Below are positions 1-8,658 of a stretch of DNA of 35,386 bases, piece by piece. Under the pieces are notes generated by a model. The model did no database searches. It saw only the letters and a list, made by a program, of their open reading frames with translations, and had not been told where the DNA came from. How positions within the stretch are numbered: position 1 is the stretch's first letter; each line of letters starts with the position of its first letter. Location: assembly GCA_017882305.1 (NCBI GenBank), contig JADGPU010000027.1:1-35386 (forward strand). The letters are read 5' to 3'. The position numbers and the translations under genes were made by a program. Source of the DNA: Bacteroidales bacterium. Its GTDB lineage: Bacteria > Bacteroidota > Bacteroidia > Bacteroidales > VadinHA17.

Positions 1-4
1 TGCT

Positions 5-178
5 GGAGATCCTTCGCTCCGCTCAGGATGACAAAGCTGTCGGTTGGTCATAGGGGGAAGAAGCGGCGATTCGCAATACAACTCACTATTTTTAGATGTT
101 TTTTCCCGCGAATCGCCGCTTCTTCCCCTTTCTGTTCCACAACCAGCATGTCATCCCTAGCGTCAGCGAGGGATCCCC
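5..178. repeat. palindromic repeat element, copy 1
   Basis: Non-coding GC-rich element with nested symmetry. The core is a perfect 21-bp inverted repeat: 54-74, beginning GGGGAAGAAGCGG, pairs with 108-128 across a 33-nt spacer. Outside it lie two degenerate inverted arms, GGAGATCCTTCGCTCCGCTC at the left (from 5) and its diverged reverse complement ending GCGAGGGATCCCC at the right (149-178). The same architecture recurs at 5682-5871. No transposase is present, so a non-autonomous MITE-like or REP-like dispersed repeat is the best description. The rest of the stretch up to the permease start at 437 is AT-rich and regulatory-looking. A 60-codon open frame across the element (28-210) is not considered a gene. 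Confidence 0.7.
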
Positions 179-251
179 TATTCACTTTACTCAATCCTTT
201 ATACGATTGAAAGGAATTCCAAGATTATTGAAATACTATCAAACAAGTATT

Positions 252-263
252 TGAGATATCTCA
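252..263. promoter_or_regulatory. 12-bp perfect palindrome upstream of permease A
   Basis: TGAGATATCTCA is a perfect palindrome about 125 bp upstream of the proposed -24 box of permease A. That is a usual distance for an enhancer of a sigma-54 activator. No second copy was found, so function is unproven. Confidence 0.25.
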
Positions 264-304
264 CAAAAGCGTATCCTTGTTTTTCTGTCTAAAAATTTGA
301 ACCA

Positions 305-327
305 TTTTGTATGATTTATATACAAAA
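305..327. promoter_or_regulatory. dyad TTTTGTAT-N7-ATACAAAA, candidate activator site
   Basis: Perfect 8-bp inverted arms, 305-312 and 320-327, separated by 7 nt. The dyad lies about 60 bp upstream of the sigma-54-like promoter at 388-403. Single half-sites of similar sequence occur in front of permease B: ATACAAAT at 8470-8477 and ATTTGTAT at 8537-8544. It is a candidate binding site for one of the two NtrC-type regulators. AT-richness makes a chance occurrence possible. Confidence 0.35.
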
Positions 328-387
328 GGGATAATTCACACAACTTTTCTAAAGTTATATTCCTGATTATGTGAGCAATAAAACAAC

Positions 388-403
388 TGGCATACCCTTT
401 GAG
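388..403 (+). promoter_or_regulatory. candidate sigma-54 (-24/-12) promoter of permease A
   Basis: TGGCATACCCTTTGAG compares with the sigma-54 consensus TGGCACG-N4-TTGCA. The -24 element TGGCA is intact and TTG stands at the correct -12 position, although the C of GC is A. Transcription would start near 413-415, leaving a leader of about 23 nt before the ATG at 437. This argues against the GTG at 371 as the start. The same TGGCAT-N5-TTG pattern precedes permease B. Confidence 0.5.
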
Positions 404-436
404 ATTTTTTTAGGGTCTTTACTAAACTTCAGACAT

Positions 437-2797
437 ATGATTAAAATATTAATCCGTAATGGATTACGATCGCTGGTCAAACAAATGCCATATTCATTTG
501 TAAACATTCTGGGTCTGACAATTGGCCTAGCCTCCGTTATTATCCTGATTCTTTGGATCTCGATAGAAACCAGTTTTGACAAATTTCACAAGGATCAGGA
601 TCGATTGTATAAGGTAGGCATGATCGTCAGAACTCCAAACCGGGAATATAACGATGCAACAATAAATGCACCGGCCGGACCTGAATATAAAAGAACCTTC
701 CCTTCAGTTGAGCAGATGGTGAGGTTCGATCCCCGCCAGGAATCTGTAATGTACAACGACAGATTTACAATGCTTAAAATATTCTATTCAGACAGTACAT
801 TCTTTGATATGTTTTCTTTTGGTTTGATAAAGGGTGATAAATTAACCTGTCTGAATTCCCCGTCAAGTATTGTACTCACTGAGAACGCGTCAACTAAAGT
901 GTTCGGAAAGGAAGATCCTTTAGGAAAAGTTGTCTTAATTTCAGGTAATACATTTATTGTTACGGCTATTGCCAAAGATCCTCCTGTTAATACAAGTTTG
1001 CAGTTTGATTGCATTGCTTCGCTCAGTGTGATTGTAAAGCACAGACACGTCGGTTGGGATGGCGGACTGACATGTCATACCTATTTGAAATTAGTAAAAG
1101 GGACCCAACTACCTTCTCTTGAAAAACAGATCCTTGTATATATGGATGATGCAATAAACAAGGAATGGAAACAAGTCGGTTATGCCATGCTGCCTTATCT
1201 TCAGAAGATAGGTGATGTACATCTCTATGCAGAGGCGGAAAACGAACTCGACGGAAAAGGAAATATAACGCAAGTGTACATATTTTCAGGTATCGGACTT
1301 TTAATCTTAATAATCGCATGTTTAAATTTTGTGAATATAAGCACAGCCATTTCTTTCAGAAGAACAAAAGAGGTATCTGTTAAAAAAATTTTCGGATCAG
1401 ACAGGAAACATGTTATTTTCTTTTTTATATCTGAATCGGCAGTTGCTATTTTAATTTCATTGCTGATGGCCTTCTTACTGGCGAAATTACTTATTCCTCC
1501 TGCGTCTGCATTTATAGGTAACAAGATGACTTTGTCCGGAATCAGCACTTTAGGATGGTTGATTACATTTTCTTCACTTTTTCTGTTCTGTACAATCTTT
1601 GCCAGCTTTTATAGCTCTTTATATCTTTCATCAAGCAGTCCTCTCGCATTACTAAACAGTATCAACAGGGGAAAAAGGAAACAGATATCAAGGAATATTC
1701 TCGTTACAATTCAGTATACAATTTCCATTATTTTAATTATTTGTTGTGTGGTTATCTTCTCCCAAATGCGGTTCATTAATAAAAGTCAAAAGGGATTCGA
1801 TGAAAAAGATGTCCTCATGGTAAATCTTAATTCAAAAACGTCAGCAACAAATGAATTAATAAAAAACAGATTTTTATCTATCCCCGGAGTATTATCTGTT
1901 TCTGTTTCAGCCGGTGGAACACCGGGGGTTGGATTCACATCAAATGGATATATGCCTGAAGGAGTTGAAAAACCAATAATGGCAGATGCAGCATACGTAG
2001 ATGAAAACTATATCACGACTATGGGTATCTCTATTCTTGAGGGACGTAATTTCAGAAATCCAAAGACTGATGGAAATAAGGCAATAATCAATCAGACATT
2101 TAAGAAATTTCTGGGATGGGATAATCCTTCAGGTAAAACTATTTCAAGAAATGGTATTAAATACGAAGTTATTGGGGTGGTGAAAGACTTCAATACTTCC
2201 ACTTTTCACAGCAAGATCGAGCCTCTCTTTATCTCAACTGTCAATGAAGGGGACAGATTTGATAATATTAATATTAAATACTCTCCCGCCAACCTCACCG
2301 GCGTACTTAAAAGCACTGAATCAATATTAAAGGAAATCGATCCTCAGTCTCCTTTTGAATTTGAGTTTCTTGAAGATGCCATCTCCAAAGCATATTCATC
2401 GGAGCAAAAGCTCTATATTCTATTCCTGGTATTATCGGTAATTGCTATCTTTATTTCCAGTCTTGGATTATTTGGTCTCGCGACATTCGCTACCCAGAGC
2501 AGGATAAAAGAAATCAGCATCCGGAAAATAAACGGTGCAACGATTTATGATGTCTTCAGAAAATTCAATATTGAATTACTAAAGTGGATTGTGATATCAT
2601 TCATAATAGCATCACCAATCGGATATTTTGCTATGAATAAATTATGGCTCAATAGTTTTGCCTATAAAATGACGATTACTATATGGCACCTAATTTTTTC
2701 AGGATTTTTTGCCCTGGCTATTGGTCTGATTACTGTCAGCTGGGCTTCGACAAAGGCAGCACGGACTAATCCTGCACAAAACTTGCGAACTGAATAG
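437..2797 (+). CDS. FtsX/MacB-type ABC transporter permease (permease A)
   Basis: Inner-membrane permease subunit of the MacB/FtsX superfamily, 786 residues, in the double-module form common in Bacteroidota. Each module has a first helix, a large extracytoplasmic MacB_PCD-like domain and three further helices, giving about eight helices. The first helix spans residues 21-43. The last module carries the typical cytoplasmic loop RIKEISIRKINGAT, and the protein ends NPAQNLRTE, matching the NPxxxL ending of its paralogues here. An in-frame GTG lies at 371, but ATG 437 gives the standard N-terminus MIKILIRNGLRSL and leaves room for the promoter at 388-403. It converges on the kinase gene 29 bp away. 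No ATPase partner is nearby, so the motor must be encoded elsewhere or the protein acts without one. Substrate unknown. Confidence 0.9.
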   Translation: MIKILIRNGLRSLVKQMPYSFVNILGLTIGLASVIILILWISIETSFDKFHKDQDRLYKVGMIVRTPNREYNDATINAPAGPEYKRTFPSVEQMVRFDPRQESVMYNDRFTMLKIFYSDSTFFDMFSFGLIKGDKLTCLNSPSSIVLTENASTKVFGKEDPLGKVVLISGNTFIVTAIAKDPPVNTSLQFDCIASLSVIVKHRHVGWDGGLTCHTYLKLVKGTQLPSLEKQILVYMDDAINKEWKQVGYAMLPYLQKIGDVHLYAEAENELDGKGNITQVYIFSGIGLLILIIACLNFVNISTAISFRRTKEVSVKKIFGSDRKHVIFFFISESAVAILISLLMAFLLAKLLIPPASAFIGNKMTLSGISTLGWLITFSSLFLFCTIFASFYSSLYLSSSSPLALLNSINRGKRKQISRNILVTIQYTISIILIICCVVIFSQMRFINKSQKGFDEKDVLMVNLNSKTSATNELIKNRFLSIPGVLSVSVSAGGTPGVGFTSNGYMPEGVEKPIMADAAYVDENYITTMGISILEGRNFRNPKTDGNKAIINQTFKKFLGWDNPSGKTISRNGIKYEVIGVVKDFNTSTFHSKIEPLFISTVNEGDRFDNINIKYSPANLTGVLKSTESILKEIDPQSPFEFEFLEDAISKAYSSEQKLYILFLVLSVIAIFISSLGLFGLATFATQSRIKEISIRKINGATIYDVFRKFNIELLKWIVISFIIASPIGYFAMNKLWLNSFAYKMTITIWHLIFSGFFALAIGLITVSWASTKAARTNPAQNLRTE

Positions 2798-2826
2798 ATA
2801 ATGCCAAAGAATATTAATAGAACATA

Positions 2827-4194
2827 TCAGAATATCATTGAGATAGTAGTTCCAATACCCGGAATTGAATCGCAGGATATGTTCCCGTTATGAATCCTTA
2901 TAATCTGGCGCGATAAACTCAAACCAATACCGGAACCCGATTCTTTCGTAGTGAAAAATGGCACGAATATTTTCTCAAGTGTTTCAGAATCCATACCAGG
3001 ACCGTTATCCTGAACTGCAAGCACAATTCTTCCTTCAGGATTCCTGCCGGCATTAATGGATATCTCTCCTGGCTGACCCAACTGGTCAAAAGCTTCAATA
3101 GAATTTTTAACAATATTGAGAAAAACCTGTGCCAGCAATTTGTCATCCGCCATTAATGTAAGGTCTTCAGGTACTACATTTGCTGAAATTACGGGCCTGG
3201 CAATATTTTTGTTACCCTCTGAGTCAAAATTGCTGTTAACTAAAATTGTAATCCGTTCAAAAAACTCTTTTATATTAACCCTTGTAAACTCTGGTTTTGG
3301 TAATTGGGTAAGACTTCTGTAAGATTCAACAAAATGTATCAACCCTTTACCATGATCTTCTATGATATTCAGACCTCTGATAGTGTCTGAAATTATTTTA
3401 GGTGTAATTTGTTCAGGACTTCTCTGATCATCCCCAGACTTATAGAAGCCTGAAAGTGTGGAACTTAAAGAAGTAATTGGAGCCACCGAGTTCATGATTT
3501 CATGATTAAGAATCCTGATCAGTTTTTGCCATGAATCCATCTCGTGCATGTCGAGTTCACTTTTTATATCCTGCAAAGTCACTATTTTTACCTCCCTGTT
3601 CTGAATTATAATCGATTGGGAATGTACTGCAAGGCTCAGGAGGTTGTAGTTGACTTTTACATTTATCCTTTTCTGTTCTCCGGATTCAATTTTTTCGAGT
3701 AGTTCCACCAGCTTTGGATCAATATTCTTTAGTTTATTAATATGCGAAATCTGATCCAACCCAAACATTCGTTTAATTTCAGGATTTGTAAATTCAACAA
3801 CACCATTTTTATAAAAAGATATTATTCCGGTTCTGATCCTCTCCATTATGCTCTTATAAAATTTCTCCTGAAGTTCGATGTTAAGCTTTGCATTCTTTAA
3901 CCTGTTATTCAATTCATTAAGGCTTTTATTAAGCAACTTCTCATTTGCAAATCCAACTCCCTCCGGAAAAAATAATGACGTATCTTCATTCCTGACGGCA
4001 CTAAAGAAAAATGCAAGCTTTTTATTAGTCCTGTTAAGCCATATTCCAAATAAAACAGTGATCAGCACCAGGCTAAAAAGTGAAATTATTGAATAGGTAA
4101 TGTCCTTCCTGAAACTGAATGCAAAAACTAAGGCAAAAAGAATAATCCCTGCCAGATAGACAACAATAACCAGCCAAAATCTCTTATAGATCAT
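2827..4194 (-). CDS. membrane sensor histidine kinase, NtrB-like (HK1)
   Basis: Sensor kinase of 455 residues that autophosphorylates and passes the phosphate to the regulator encoded just upstream. Two N-terminal helices (about 6-27 and 33-52) have almost no extracytoplasmic loop, so the signal is probably membrane-borne or relayed by a partner protein. A coiled segment and a PAS-like domain follow (about 112-208). The H-box is NHEIMNSVAPI with phospho-acceptor His231. The ATPase domain has an N-box (VFLNIVKNSIEAF, 357-369), G1 (DNGPGMD, 396-402) and F/G2 (FFTTKESGSGIGLSLS). Its start overlaps the end of the regulator gene by 11 bp, indicating translational coupling. The closest relative in the window is HK2 at 10016-11356, which has the same layout and the same His231. 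Confidence 0.92.
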   Translation of the reverse strand: MIYKRFWLVIVVYLAGIILFALVFAFSFRKDITYSIISLFSLVLITVLFGIWLNRTNKKLAFFFSAVRNEDTSLFFPEGVGFANEKLLNKSLNELNNRLKNAKLNIELQEKFYKSIMERIRTGIISFYKNGVVEFTNPEIKRMFGLDQISHINKLKNIDPKLVELLEKIESGEQKRINVKVNYNLLSLAVHSQSIIIQNREVKIVTLQDIKSELDMHEMDSWQKLIRILNHEIMNSVAPITSLSSTLSGFYKSGDDQRSPEQITPKIISDTIRGLNIIEDHGKGLIHFVESYRSLTQLPKPEFTRVNIKEFFERITILVNSNFDSEGNKNIARPVISANVVPEDLTLMADDKLLAQVFLNIVKNSIEAFDQLGQPGEISINAGRNPEGRIVLAVQDNGPGMDSETLEKIFVPFFTTKESGSGIGLSLSRQIIRIHNGNISCDSIPGIGTTISMIF

Positions 4195-5551
4195 ACTTTT
4201 TCAGCTTATTATAGAGCGTCTGACGGGTAATTCCCAGTTTCGAGGCGACTATGCTTAAATTATTATCATGCTTTTTGATTGATTCAGCAATCAATTTTTT
4301 CTCCATTTCTTCAAGTGTAGTATTGTCATTTTCAACCACTCCTTTCGATGAAGTATTGAAAGAAAAGTCCGAAGGACTGAGTAATGAGGAGTCGGACAGG
4401 ATTACTGCTTTTTCAATTGAATGTTGCAGTTCACGTATATTTCCCGGCCACTGGTAATTTGAAAGTTTTTCCAAAGCCTGAGTATTTATTTTCTTGCCGG
4501 GTTTATTATATTTATCGCAGTATACTCTAAGGAAGTGAAACGCCAGTACAGGAATATCATCTACTCTGTCCCTCAGAGGGGGTACTTCGATCTGGATGGT
4601 ATTTATTCTGTAGAGAAGGTCTTCTCTGAACAATCCTTCGATCACCCTCGAAGAAAGAATACAATTTGTTGCACAAATTAATCTTATATCAACCGGGATC
4701 TGTCTGTTTGATCCTACCCGAACAATATATCTGTTCTGAAGGGCGCTAAGCAGTTTGGCCTGCGATTGTAAAGAAAGATTTCCAATCTCATCGAGGAAAA
4801 GCGTACCCTTATGAGCTATTTCAAATTTACCTGAACGGTCTTCCTTTGCATCAGTAAACGCACCCTTTACGTGACCGAACATTTCACTTTCAAACAGGGT
4901 TTCTGTAATAGAACCCATATCCACACCAACCATAAGTTCATTACTCCTTTTTGAAAGATTGTGGATTTCCCTGGCAACCAGCTCTTTCCCTGTACCATTT
5001 TCTCCTGTTATCAGGACATTGGCATCTGTTCCCGCTACTTTCCTGACAATGTTCATCACATTAATCATTGTTGGAGATGCGCCCAGGACTATCTTTTCTT
5101 CGCTTCTTTTTATTTCTTTTTTAAGGAACTGATTATCATTCTTAAGGATGAGTGCTTCCTTTCTTGAAGTTCTCAGTTTCCAGGCTGCATTTATTGTTGC
5201 CAGTAGTTTTTCGTTATCCCATGGTTTGAGAATGAAGTCGATTGCTCCTTCTCTAAGAGCCTTAACAGCAAGTTCCACATCGCCATAAGCAGTTATCATA
5301 ACAACACTTATATTGTTGTCATGTTTCAGTATCTCTTTCATCCAGAAAAGACCCTCATTTCCTGAATTAACACCTGCCTGAAAATTCATATCGAGCAGCA
5401 CAATATCTATTTCATTCTGCTCCAATACTTCATGTATTCTCTTGGGACTGCTGATAGTAATAAGTTTTTCTACCTCGTACTGCAACATCATTTCAAGTGC
5501 ACTTATAACACTCTTGTTGTCATCTACAATCAGAAGAGTTCCCTTTATCAT
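4184..5551 (-). CDS. sigma-54-dependent response regulator, NtrC family (RR1)
   Basis: Enhancer-binding transcription activator of 455 residues. The N-terminal receiver domain has the acidic pair DD at 10-11 and phospho-acceptor Asp54 (LLDMNF). The AAA+ sigma-54 interaction domain shows Walker A GENGTGKE, the sigma-54 loop as GAFTDA rather than GAFTGA, Walker B TLFLDEIGN and PGNIREL. A C-terminal Fis-type helix-turn-helix ends ITRQTLYNKLKKYDL. A TTG upstream at 5569 is possible, but ATG 5551 makes the protein exactly as long as its paralogue RR2 and begins directly at the receiver domain. It is co-transcribed with HK1 through an 11-bp overlap. The likely target is permease A, and perhaps B, whose upstream regions carry sigma-54-like promoters; that link is inferred from context. 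Confidence 0.92.
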   Translation of the reverse strand: MIKGTLLIVDDNKSVISALEMMLQYEVEKLITISSPKRIHEVLEQNEIDIVLLDMNFQAGVNSGNEGLFWMKEILKHDNNISVVMITAYGDVELAVKALREGAIDFILKPWDNEKLLATINAAWKLRTSRKEALILKNDNQFLKKEIKRSEEKIVLGASPTMINVMNIVRKVAGTDANVLITGENGTGKELVAREIHNLSKRSNELMVGVDMGSITETLFESEMFGHVKGAFTDAKEDRSGKFEIAHKGTLFLDEIGNLSLQSQAKLLSALQNRYIVRVGSNRQIPVDIRLICATNCILSSRVIEGLFREDLLYRINTIQIEVPPLRDRVDDIPVLAFHFLRVYCDKYNKPGKKINTQALEKLSNYQWPGNIRELQHSIEKAVILSDSSLLSPSDFSFNTSSKGVVENDNTTLEEMEKKLIAESIKKHDNNLSIVASKLGITRQTLYNKLKKYDL

Positions 5552-5600
5552 ATGTCCATTTTTTATCAAAATACTGAAATATAATAATATCTATCAAATA

Positions 5601-5621
5601 TGTGTCAAATAATTAGACACA
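5601..5621. promoter_or_regulatory. dyad TGTGTC-N9-GACACA upstream of RR1-HK1
   Basis: Six-bp perfect arms (5601-5606 and 5616-5621) lie 50 bp upstream of the RR1 start. Position and symmetry suit an operator or an autoregulatory site. No other copy was found in the window, so this is tentative. Confidence 0.3.
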
Positions 5622-5681
5622 TTATTATCAATTATTTCTTTCTGATAAAATAGGCGGAAGATTGTTAAAGAAGCTGTATCA

Positions 5682-5871
5682 GGAGATTACCTTCGGTGAG
5701 CTCGCATTCTGCTCGGTTCCTCGCTTGCGCTCGGAATGATATTGTCTGTATGGGGTAACATTAGAAAGCAGAGGCGGTTCGCACTGCAAACCGCCTCTGC
5801 TTTCCCCTCACCTTAATTGAACTGTCATTCCGAATGGAGCCGCCGAAAGGCGGAGAAATGAGGAATCTCCC
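5682..5871. repeat. palindromic repeat element, copy 2
   Basis: Same design as the element at 5-178. The core is a perfect 16-bp inverted repeat: 5764-5779, beginning GAAAGCAGAGGCGG, pairs with 5789-5804 across a 9-nt loop. The outer arms are diverged inverted copies of a unit resembling GAGATTCCTC...CGGAATGACA. The right arm contains a further small hairpin CCGCC-GAAA-GGCGG (5840-5853). The core shares TTCGCA-x-x-x-CAA with copy 1 but otherwise has a different stem sequence. It fills most of the 408-bp gap between RR1 and permease B. The hairpin could also terminate transcription of permease B arriving on the minus strand. No gene was seen in the gap. Confidence 0.7.
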
Positions 5872-5959
5872 ATCGAAAGGAAAATTAATGAAATGAGAGA
5901 GTGAATATGAATGAATTTTTATCCATGATTCCCAATACTCACATTAACTTTTAAACCTT

Positions 5960-8368
5960 TTATTCATATTTCAAAGTATCAACCGGATTCGAATTTGCGG
6001 TCTTATTCACCTGAAAACTGACAGTCAGGAATACGAAAACGGCAGATACCAAACCAGCCAAAACAAAAACCCAAAGATTGATATTGCTATGATATTCAAA
6101 ATTTTGCAGCCACTTGATCATCAGGATATATGCAACCGGGAATGCCAGGAAAATTGATATTGATACAAGATACACGAATTCAACAGACAGTTTGGTCAGT
6201 ATATCAGCAGGGGTTGCTCCCATGACCTTCCTGATACCAATTTCTTTTGTCTTTTTCTCCGCATTTATCATCGACATTCCGAAAATCCCGAGTAATGCAA
6301 TAAAAAGTGTCAGACCTGAAAAGAGCATTAATATCTTTCTAAACCGGCTGTCTTCGCTATATAATTCATCTGTTGAGTCACTCAGAAATGTATACTCAAA
6401 TGGCTTTTCTACAGCAAACTCATTCCAGATCCCTTTGATGAATTCAATTGATGATGCCCGATCACCGGTACTTAGTTTTATCAAAAGTGTTCTCACCCCC
6501 TGTGGATTAAACTGCATTAGCATGGGAGGAATTTTCTTTTGAAATGAGTGAATATGAAAATCCTCAACAACACCTATTATAGTTCCAAAAGCTAACTTCG
6601 TACCTATTGGATTATCGATCCCTAATGCTTCAACAGCGCTCCTGTTAATTATTACGTTCCCGGCATCACTTCCCATATCCTCGGAAAAGTCTCTGCCTTC
6701 CAGAAGTTTTAATCCGACGGTATTCACAAAATTATAATCCACCATCAGTCCTTCGACGTTGACAATCCTGGATTTATCGTCAACTCTTGGCAATCCTATT
6801 GTCATTGTATTTCCATTGGGCAGGGCCCACATTGATCCCGTCACGTTTTCAATTTTAGGAGATGATTTGATTTTATTTTTAATTATCTCATAGTTTTTCC
6901 TGACACCTTCGTCAATTAGATTTACACTAACGACATTACTTGTTTTGAAACCAAGATCGCTCGATTTGAAATATTTTATCTGAGCGTAAATAGTACCCGT
7001 ACAGATTATTAAAATTATAGAAATTGTAAGCTGAAAGATGTTAAGCGCTTTAGTAAAAAATGATTTGCCCGATCCTGTTCCAGTAGTTCTTTTAAGAATA
7101 TCAACCGGATTTGAACTGAGAATCCTGACCGCAAGGTATATCCCGGAACCAACTCCTATTATAGTTGTGACAATGATCAAACCCAGGGTGAAGCGCCAGT
7201 TTTCAATATAATTTATTGTAAGCAGCTTATTAAAGAGAGGTTGGCTGACATAAGGGAGCCCCAATTCGGTTATTGATATTCCAAATGGAAGAGCGAGAAG
7301 CGAAATAAAAATAGTTTCGCCCAATATCTGCCTGATAATTAATAACCTGCCTGCTCCTGCTGTCATTCTGAGGCCAAATTCTTTTAACCTTTGTTCAGAT
7401 CTTGATGTTGATAATAATACATAGTTGAAACTTGCTGTTAACATCAGAAGTACTGCAATTATCGAATAGATGTAAATATTTCTGAGGCTCCCTCGGGGAG
7501 TATTTCCCCCCTGTATATTATCGGAATGAAAATAAATTGCTTTATAGGGCTGCAAATTAAATTTCATCCTGGAAGGTTCCTTATCGAAGTGCTTTCCTTC
7601 ATAGCCGGCCATTATTGTCTCCAGATATTCAGGTTTATAATTATCGGGAAATAATACCAGAGTAGTGAAGAAAAAACCCATGGGCCAGCTGTTGGCATAG
7701 AATTCAGGACCATTTTTTTCCCCGGAAGTACTAATAACAAGTTTATCCAGTTGCTTAAAGGCTATATCAATATTTATTATTATTTCAGGTTTGAATGTTG
7801 AAGTAACCGGCAAATCCTTAATTAGTCCGGTAACTGTAAGATTGTATGTATCACCACTATTAACCAAAATCAGGAGTTTCCCCAACGGGGATATATTACC
7901 AAAGTATTTTTTTGCGATGGCTTTTGTTATCACAACCGAATTAGGTTCTTTCAGGAAGTTTTCCTTATTCCCTTCCATAACGTTAAAAGAAAGTATATTA
8001 AATAACTCATTATCTGCACAATAAACACTTTTTTCATAAAATACTTTATTGTCATATTTTATACTTGTATTGCTTAAATTAAAATATCTTGCCACTTTAA
8101 ATGTTTCAGGAATATCAGTGCGAAGTGTTGTCCCAAGAATATAAGGTGTAGTTGGAAATACCATTCCGGGAGTCAAAAGTTCCTGATTAATCTGATAAAT
8201 ACGGCTCAGAAACTTGTTGTGTTTGTCGTACCTCAGTTCTGTTGAGACATACAATAGCAGAATAAATGTACCGGCCAATCCTACTGAAAGGCCTGTCAGG
8301 TTAATTATTGAATACATCTTCTGTCTTATGAAGTTCCTAAGGACCAGTCTTAAATTAAATTTCATCAT
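5960..8368 (-). CDS. FtsX/MacB-type ABC transporter permease (permease B)
   Basis: Double-module permease of 802 residues in the same superfamily as permease A but clearly diverged. The first helix is at about 20-42 (IINLTGLSVGLAGTFILLL), followed by an extracytoplasmic domain containing KKYFGNISPLGK. A second half of the same plan ends in the loop KTKEIGIRKVMGATPADI, then two last helices and the terminal NPVDTLKYE. Tandem ATG codons (8368 and 8365) are equally good starts. It is transcribed divergently from RR2-HK2 across 290 bp, which holds a sigma-54-like promoter in the right orientation. Activation by RR2 is therefore the simplest reading. There is no ATPase gene in the neighbourhood and no residue evidence for substrate. 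Confidence 0.9.
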   Translation of the reverse strand: MMKFNLRLVLRNFIRQKMYSIINLTGLSVGLAGTFILLLYVSTELRYDKHNKFLSRIYQINQELLTPGMVFPTTPYILGTTLRTDIPETFKVARYFNLSNTSIKYDNKVFYEKSVYCADNELFNILSFNVMEGNKENFLKEPNSVVITKAIAKKYFGNISPLGKLLILVNSGDTYNLTVTGLIKDLPVTSTFKPEIIINIDIAFKQLDKLVISTSGEKNGPEFYANSWPMGFFFTTLVLFPDNYKPEYLETIMAGYEGKHFDKEPSRMKFNLQPYKAIYFHSDNIQGGNTPRGSLRNIYIYSIIAVLLMLTASFNYVLLSTSRSEQRLKEFGLRMTAGAGRLLIIRQILGETIFISLLALPFGISITELGLPYVSQPLFNKLLTINYIENWRFTLGLIIVTTIIGVGSGIYLAVRILSSNPVDILKRTTGTGSGKSFFTKALNIFQLTISIILIICTGTIYAQIKYFKSSDLGFKTSNVVSVNLIDEGVRKNYEIIKNKIKSSPKIENVTGSMWALPNGNTMTIGLPRVDDKSRIVNVEGLMVDYNFVNTVGLKLLEGRDFSEDMGSDAGNVIINRSAVEALGIDNPIGTKLAFGTIIGVVEDFHIHSFQKKIPPMLMQFNPQGVRTLLIKLSTGDRASSIEFIKGIWNEFAVEKPFEYTFLSDSTDELYSEDSRFRKILMLFSGLTLFIALLGIFGMSMINAEKKTKEIGIRKVMGATPADILTKLSVEFVYLVSISIFLAFPVAYILMIKWLQNFEYHSNINLWVFVLAGLVSAVFVFLTVSFQVNKTANSNPVDTLKYE

Positions 8369-8425
8369 GATTCAAAGTTTTATCAATATCGTGTAACAAT
8401 AAATACCAATTATGCCTAGCTTATA

Positions 8426-8441
8426 TACAACCTTGATGCCA
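8426..8441 (-). promoter_or_regulatory. candidate sigma-54 (-24/-12) promoter of permease B
   Basis: Read on the minus strand from 8441 down to 8426 the site is TGGCATCAAGGTTGTA. TGGCA at -24 and TTG at -12 stand at consensus spacing; the final GC is GT. Initiation near 8416 would give a leader of about 48 nt. It shares TGGCAT-N5-TTG with the site in front of permease A. A second TGGCACG lies further upstream (8555 to 8549) but with a poor -12. Confidence 0.55.
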
Positions 8442-8658
8442 ATCTCCTAACATTCTAATAAAGTGAGGCATACAAATTTTCAGAAGAATAGCATGAGTAA
8501 TTTCTTTCCAATACTCTGAGTAATTATTACACAATAATTTGTATATTTCGTGCCATAAAAAGAGATAACCGTAGGCTCATTTCGAAACAAGCATTCTCCA
8601 ATATATATTACAAAGAAAGGTTACTTTTTAATCTGTCCCTTTCTGTAAAATCAGAATT

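Noticed and set aside
28-210. 60-codon open frame at the left end
   Set aside because: It runs straight through the palindromic repeat element; its sequence is explained by the repeat and it lacks a credible protein composition.
371-436. GTG start at 371 for permease A
   Set aside because: It would add 22 atypical residues and place the sigma-54-like promoter at 388-403 inside the coding region; ATG 437 gives the family's usual N-terminus.
5554-5569. TTG start at 5569 for RR1
   Set aside because: ATG 5551 starts directly at the receiver domain and gives the same 455-residue length as the paralogue RR2.
6114-6542. 142-codon open frame antisense to permease B
   Set aside because: It lies fully inside a well-supported membrane protein gene on the other strand. 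Similar antisense frames recur at matching places in the D copies (for example 19041-19418 and 22053-22415), as expected for frame shadows.
8466-8481. AGGCAT-N5-TTTTC on the plus strand, possible sigma-54 promoter of RR2
   Set aside because: It lacks the T before GG and any G at the -12 position, and lies about 180 bp from the gene.
8540-8555. Second sigma-54-like site TGGCACGAAATATACA (minus strand) before permease B
   Set aside because: The -24 half is perfect, but the -12 half lacks TTG and the site is 172 bp from the gene; the site at 8426-8441 fits better.
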